From positions 19,934,342 to 19,998,341 of the forward strand of contig OY829651.1 of assembly GCA_963691815.1 (NCBI GenBank): a stretch of DNA of 64,000 nucleotides. Direction: 5' to 3'. Of the stretch, positions 58,849 through 64,000 are shown piece after piece. The notes under the pieces are model-generated. The model made no database searches, was not told the DNA's origin, and saw only the letters and a list, made by a program, of their open reading frames with translations. The stretch comes from Echiichthys vipera. Taxonomy: Eukaryota; Chordata; Actinopteri; Perciformes; Trachinidae. The number at the start of each line of letters is the position of its first letter. Position 1 is the stretch's first letter. Position numbers and translations under genes: made by a program.

Positions 58849-61800
58849 ATGGAAACCGAAAATCGACCCAAAAAGGTAAGTTAAGCGAATACTGACATTC
58901 ACGTTATGATGTGAATGTATGTATACGACGTTAGCGACACTAGCTAACGTTAGCCTAGGTTAGCGAGCTTGTCCAGATCTAACTTGTCCGTTAAGTTACG
59001 CAGTTAGAACAGCTTTATTGCAATAGACCAGTGAATAACGTCAAACCAAAGTGCTTGAATCATTTCGTAGATTGTTTATGAATGTGTAAACCTTGTTCTG
59101 CAAACTCCACGATCAACTAACGCTAACGATAGCCCGATGCAGTGCCACAACAACCACAGTCAATACGTCATGGTGACGTTTGCTACTGCATTTTATTAGA
59201 ATTAGATACAAAGCTACTTGAATTTTCATTTCAGTTGATTAATTGATTTTAGTGTGGTGTTTTTAAGATTTTAAACGTGCTTGGATTTTATAGTATTTTA
59301 TAATATATTGAAACTGGAAACAAGGGTCCTTGTTAACTTCCTGTGAGCTGATGCCATTCACATTCACTGCAACACGAATCAAACACATTTGTAATATTTG
59401 TTTACAACTTTAAAAAGTTTAAAAACACTGAGAAAAGAAGATTTCCATATTTGTGAGACTAAAAACAGCATTTGCTGACATTTTTGCATGAAAAATGACT
59501 TACGACGATTTACAGATTATCAAAATAGTTGGTGATTATATATTTAATTTGTCGTCCTTATGTGGAAAGATGTCTCAAAACATCATGTTGGTTGTTTTTA
59601 GGACAATAAGATTGAATGTGATGAACAAGTGCAATCATCAGTTTACTGAATACTGAGTATTGTACTTAATACAATTGTAGTGTAGTTAATCACAGCTCTA
59701 AGGTGCTGGAAAAGCATGAAAATGCACCTTAAAATGCTTTGAAAGTGCTTGAATTTGGAAAGGTGTGGGAACCCTGCAGAACAGCTGTAAACAGCACTAT
59801 TCCCTTTCAATTGTGAGTTCCTACAGCATTCTGCCCAGACCAAGTTGGCATCACAATCTGTTTATTTAACAGTAATTAATGCCAAGGACTTGCACTGGAT
59901 GTGTTGGCAGATCTGGCTGAATGCTGACCTCCAACCTCTTTAAAGAAGGGACGCCAAGAGATAATTCTACTGATAATGTCAATGTGTTGTTTGTACAGAG
60001 ATCCCATGGGGAAGGTGAAAGGTCTGGCTCAGAAGGATCAGAGGATGACGATTATGTTCCGTATGTTCCAGTCAAAATAAGAAAACAACAAATGGTAAGT
60101 CTTGGTATGAAATGAGTATGGTCACACCAATATTGAGCAGAAAAAAACTTGAGTTTTATGAAGTGAATTATTTGGAGATGAAACTGTCAACGCTGCCTCC
60201 CTAATTAGGGGTACATGCAGTAACATTACTGTAATAGCTGTATAATTGTTTTATCAATTCTATGTAGATTTTTTTAAATGTTTATCAACACCACAGCCTA
60301 TTGCCAAATGTGCTAAAATGTAATATATTTTTTCCTCACAGCTCCAGAAGATGTTGCGTCTGCGAGGAAAGGCAGTGGACGAGGAGCTGAAGGACAGTGG
60401 CGAGGAGCAGAGAGATGAGGACGAGGGTCTCGGTCCGCGTTCCAATGTCAGTCTCCTTGACCAGCATCAGCATCTCAAGGAAAAAGCAGAAGGTATCCAG
60501 TAGGGATGCCCCGATTGTGAAATCGCCAATACCAATGTTTTGTTATTAATTATTCCCCGTTTTGTGGCAGAATGTAAGCTGTAAAGCCCCATTTCTTCCA
60601 CAACAGAGAAAGGCTGTGGTCATCTAATGCGATGAACTACATCATCTTAGTTACCATAATTAGTTATCCCCGTAGCTTTGGTGTTGTGTTGTTGTGCGTG
60701 GAGAATTTCCTCCTTTTTTTCAAATGCTGACAAATCCTTGTTATCAAGGATAATCGTAATGGTGGTAGTTTATGACTCTGCTCTTTCTCCAACATAGTGT
60801 AATATTCGTACACAGTCAACATTTTTTTTCGCTGTAAACAAACCACTCATGCACATGGCACCCTTTGGCATCTTGCGTCATGCCAGTGTCGTGCCAGCCA
60901 GGGGCTTCATCTCTGCAAGTGCAATAGCAGCATATGCTAGTGGACTGTTGACAGACCACCAAAAATATAAAAAGATAAACATCAACAACTGCCATCTGTA
61001 AATGCCCTCTTGTTTGCCAATAGCCCGATGGCACTTAATGAGGCAAATATTGTCCGATGCTGATGTTCTGACGATAAATCCGTGCATCTGTTTCCAATTC
61101 AAACATGAGCCATTCTGACTGTTGTTGTTGTTGTTGTTATTATCACACTGCTCATTAAACATTACCTTACTGGGACTGTGATATATCTCACCTGCTGTAT
61201 GTTATTGTGTCCACAGCCCGTAAGGAGTCAGCCAAGGAGAAGCAGCTGAAAGAGGAAGAGAAGATTCTTGAAAGTGTTGCAGAGGGCAGAGGTCAGAAAT
61301 GTTGAATTATGAATCAGATACACTTTATATATACATTTGCAGATATCAAAATGTTCAAAATGTTCTAAACCTGAAAACAAACTCTTTTTAATCTCTTCTC
61401 TATCAGCTCTGATGTCTGTGAAGGAAATGGCCAAAGGTATCATATATGATGATCCCATCAAAACAAGGTAAGTTCTTGAGCAGTGAATTCTACAAGTAAC
61501 AATGTTTGTCAGGTTTTTTTTAAACTCTTCATTTAACCTGGATGTTCTTTGAAGCTGGAAGGCACCATGCTACATCCTGAATATGCCAAACACCCGGCAT
61601 GAGCGCGTGAGGAGGAAGTTTCACATCCTCGTGGATGGAGATGGCATCCCTGCTCCCATCAAAAGCTTTAGGGAGATGAAGCTTCCACCAGGTTACAACC
61701 CGCTCCTTCTCCCACACATGAAAAACGCATTTCCTTTTGTGCGAGGCTGTTGGTGGTCGCTCGTGATTAACAACTGGCAACAAATCTGTTTATTTTTTGC

Positions 61801-63838
61801 AGCTATTCTAAAAGGTTTGAAAAAGAAGGGGATTGTGCATCCCACACCAATTCAAATTCAAGGAATCCCTACAGTGTAAGTACAGTAAATGGACATGTCT
61901 TATACATACAGACTGTTAAATATGTAATGTATGTTCAGGACATGGATTGACAGTGTTTGTCTGTAGTCTGTCAGGTCGAGACATGATTGGGATAGCCTTC
62001 ACTGGATCTGGAAAGACTTTGGTCTTCACTCTGCCCATCATCATGTTTTCTCTGGAGCAGGAGAAAAGGCTGCCTTTCTTTAAGAGAGAGGGCCCGTATG
62101 GACTCATCATCTGTCCTTCGGTAAGACACACAAGATAGACCTGATGACACAGCTCGCAATGCACTTTGTGGTTACAAAAAACAGTATTTTTATTGTTTGC
62201 ACTTTAGACAAAAGGAATTTACAATGAACAACATTTTTTTTGGGGGGGCAGCTTTGCATATCGGATTTTAATTACTTTTTTCCTTCACTCCAGAGAGAGT
62301 TGGCAAGGCAGACTCATGGCATCATAGAGTACTACTGCAAGCTTCTGGAAGAGGAAGGAGCTCCTCAGCTGCGCACTGCCCTCTGCATCGGTGGAATGTC
62401 TGTCAAGGATCAGATGGAGGTAGTAAAACAGTAAGTAAGGGTGAAGATTTATCTGAAAGGAATCTGTTTCATCCAGAATTTCAGTTTGAACTTCTGTCAG
62501 GTGAAACATGCATGATCCAGCTACATTAACCCCTTGGCTTGCACTCTCCTGCATTTTTTTTTTGGAGAGTTTTAGAGATAGAGTAAAGACATCGATCTCA
62601 CACAAAACTAGACATGTACATACATGTTCTTTTTCAAAGGGGTCCCTTAACCTCTGACCTCTGAAGATATCTGAATGAATGGGTTCTATGGTAACCCATG
62701 AGGCTCCCCTTTAAAGACGTGCCCACTTTATGAGAATCCAGACAGTTTGGGGCAAAAACATGCAGATTTACTCATGAAGTACAAATGTATTATTATTATT
62801 CTGAAATAGTAATTCTGCACACTGGGGTCACGAAACAGTCGTTGAATGTGTTTGACTGGAAAGCTGAGATTCTTGTAGATTCAATGAGCCCACTTATATT
62901 CATGTGTGATGATGTTAGTCCAACAGTAGCCATTTCATTGTAGTGAGACTTTTTTTTTTTAACTTCACCTCTATGTAAAATTATCTGTTGTGACCTCCAG
63001 GATAATCACAGCCTCATGAAACGTTACAACCACAAACTAGAGACCTGCAGCATTCAGAGGATAGATCAAATCTCCAAACGTCATACGTTTTTGATCCCAA
63101 ATCACAGCATGGGTTTTTCTATGGTGTTCCTCAAGGTCTGAGTGTCTTAATGTGGTATATTGGAGGGCCCTTTGAACATTTTTTGTTCTTGAGTGGTAAA
63201 AAAAAAAAAAAGGTTTAATTATGCACCAAATCTGTGTAACAAATAGTATCAACCCAGAAATTGCTGCAACAACTTGCAACAACTCGCTATAAGTGAGTAT
63301 GGGAATGGCCTTCATATATTTAAATATTGATGTACTAAGCCCTTCTACACTTTAACAATGTATTACTTTACTTCATTATGTATTTTTTTTATTTCTTCTG
63401 ACTAAAAAAACCTTGGCACAGTGCTGAGCTGCATCTCAAATTAATTAAATGGTTCCAGCTTGTACACCACTTCTATGTAATACTGCTATCTACCCCTTAA
63501 CATCCTGTGTGCCCCCACCCTCACCCCTCTTAAAAAGTGGTGACCATGAAAGGAGTAAAATAATTCAGAAAGGAACAAAATAAGCAAGTTTTAGATGTAA
63601 TGCATTAGATAAAGCAGAAAGTACTTTTTTTAACGTTAATATTCCATCTAAATCAGTACCTCCTCTTGGTTATAGTGGTGTCCACATGATGGTTGCTACC
63701 CCTGGCAGACTGATGGACTTGCTGCAGAAGAAGATGGTGAGTCTGGATATATGCCGCTACTTGGCTCTGGATGAGGCTGATAGGATGATTGACATGGGGT
63801 TTGAGGAAGACATCAGAACCATCTTCTCCTATTTCAAG
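58849..63838 (+). CDS. ddx41: DEAD-box helicase 41, 5' part (cut by the window end)
   Basis: Ten coding exons are visible: 58849-58875, 59999-60094, 60342-60492, 61217-61291, 61407-61467, 61555-61691, 61803-61875, 61967-62120, 62294-62430 and 63676-63838. They give the first 358 of about 620 residues, all in phase. The N-terminus has an acidic stretch, YVPYVPVK, and the hallmark SNVSLLDQHQHLKEKAEARKES. Helicase motifs are the Q motif (HPTPIQIQG, about 195-203), Walker A (AFTGSGKT, 217-224), PSRELA (257-262), TPGRL (312-316) and DEAD (336-339). SAT and the whole second RecA lobe plus the zinc knuckle lie beyond the window. DDX41 acts with the spliceosome and in sensing cytosolic DNA and R-loops; germline human variants predispose to myeloid leukaemia. 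It lies in tandem behind fam193b. Introns carry dispersed repeats. Confidence 0.96.
58920..58975. repeat. GTTAGC/GCTAAC cluster in ddx41 intron 1
   Basis: Within about 55 bp the words GTTAGCGAC, CTAGCTAACGTTAGC and GGTTAGCGAG occur, directly after the first coding exon. They resemble the cluster in fam193b intron 1. Confidence 0.6.
59678..59780 (+). repeat. Dispersed repeat, copy B, ddx41 intron 1
   Basis: GTTAATCACAGCTCTAAGGTGCTGGAAAAGC, AAAGTGCTTGAATTT and GGAAAGGTGTGGGAACCCTGC match copy A at 49472-49570 and are less eroded here. Confidence 0.6.
60498..61092. repeat. Possible hAT-like MITE in ddx41 intron 3
   Basis: TAGGGATGCCCCGATTGTG at about 60501 looks like a hAT terminus. GATAAATCCGTGCATCTG near 61090 could be the inverted right end (GATGCACGGATTT on the other strand). 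The target duplication is not convincing. Confidence 0.4.
62431..63675. other. ddx41 intron 9 with a dispersed repeat fragment at about 62640-62780
   Basis: GGGTTCTATGGTAACCCATGAGGCTCCCC, GTGCCCACTTTATGAGAAT and CAGTTTGGGGCAA are words of a common fish repeat that I remember. The rest is AT-rich and unassigned. Confidence 0.4.
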
Positions 63839-64000
63839 GTGAGGTCCTCCTCTGCAGCAGTGGCCACGTTTGACAGCAATCATATAATCAATACAGTTTT
63901 TCGTCTGATTTTCACACTGGACAGAATAATGCTTCATTCTCTATTTAGAACAGTAGTTGAAATAGTTTTTTTAACATGGTCATCCTTATAATAGGCAGCA
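63839..64000. other. Start of ddx41 intron 10, cut by the window end
   Basis: The DNA follows the donor TTCAAG|GTGAGG. The next exon, expected to begin with the residues preceding motif III (SAT), is not in the window. Confidence 0.7.

Noticed and set aside
1..64000. CRISPR arrays, bacterial operons, phage or plasmid features, and tRNA/rRNA genes
   Set aside because: The tandem repeats are microsatellites, genes are intron-rich vertebrate genes, and no tRNA-like cloverleaf or rRNA motif was recognised by eye.

Overview
The window is vertebrate nuclear DNA, most likely from a percomorph-type teleost. The evidence is split genes with GT-AG introns, CpG-containing promoters, and abundant short DNA-transposon derivatives (Tc1-like, hAT-like and fold-back MITEs), non-LTR retrotransposon tails and microsatellites. 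There are no operons, CRISPR arrays or bacterial signals. Gene assignments come from reading the conceptual translations and comparing them with remembered human families; no search was run. Exon boundaries were set by hand from splice signals and reading phase, and in every gene model the exon lengths sum to an open frame.

Layout. 1-12.2 kb has no complete gene: a LINE reverse-transcriptase remnant at the left edge, MITE fragments, a GA tract, a hAT-like element beside an inverted repeat, and at 12254-12311 (minus) a possible signal-peptide first exon whose gene would continue to the left. 12.3-18 kb is repeats and unassigned DNA. 18.1-24.2 kb (minus) is a six-coding-exon TRIM-type E3 ligase with RING, coiled coil and PRY-SPRY but no visible B-box. 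It carries a broken Tc1-like transposon in an intron and a CpG promoter with an NRF1-type site. 24.2-30.5 kb is mostly unassigned, with a possible 5' exon near 27.6 kb. 30607-31716 (+) is a single-exon neuropeptide Y receptor of the Y2/Y7 group, probably npy7r. 34900-39391 (+) is prelid1. 42449-45135 (minus) is mxd3, convergent with prelid1. 46663-56960 (+) is fam193b, divergent from mxd3. 58849 to the right edge (+) is ddx41, cut at residue 358 just after the DEAD box.

How the genes relate. prelid1, mxd3, fam193b and ddx41 all have human orthologues in 5q35, and fam193b-ddx41 is a tandem pair in both species, so this is a conserved vertebrate block. NPY receptors of the Y7 type belong to the same ancestral chromosome group. 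The genes do not form one pathway. They cover innate ubiquitin signalling (TRIM), appetite-type neuropeptide signalling (npy7r), mitochondrial phosphatidic acid transport (prelid1), MYC-antagonist transcription control (mxd3), a little-characterised nuclear protein (fam193b), and a DEAD-box helicase linked to splicing and DNA sensing (ddx41).

No wholly new biological system is evident. The most checkable oddities are the B-box-less TRIM with a microexon, the candidate orphan first exon, a pair of CACGTG boxes in the mxd3 promoter, recurring GCTAGC/GTTAGC clusters near CpG promoters, and several fold-back elements inside or next to genes.
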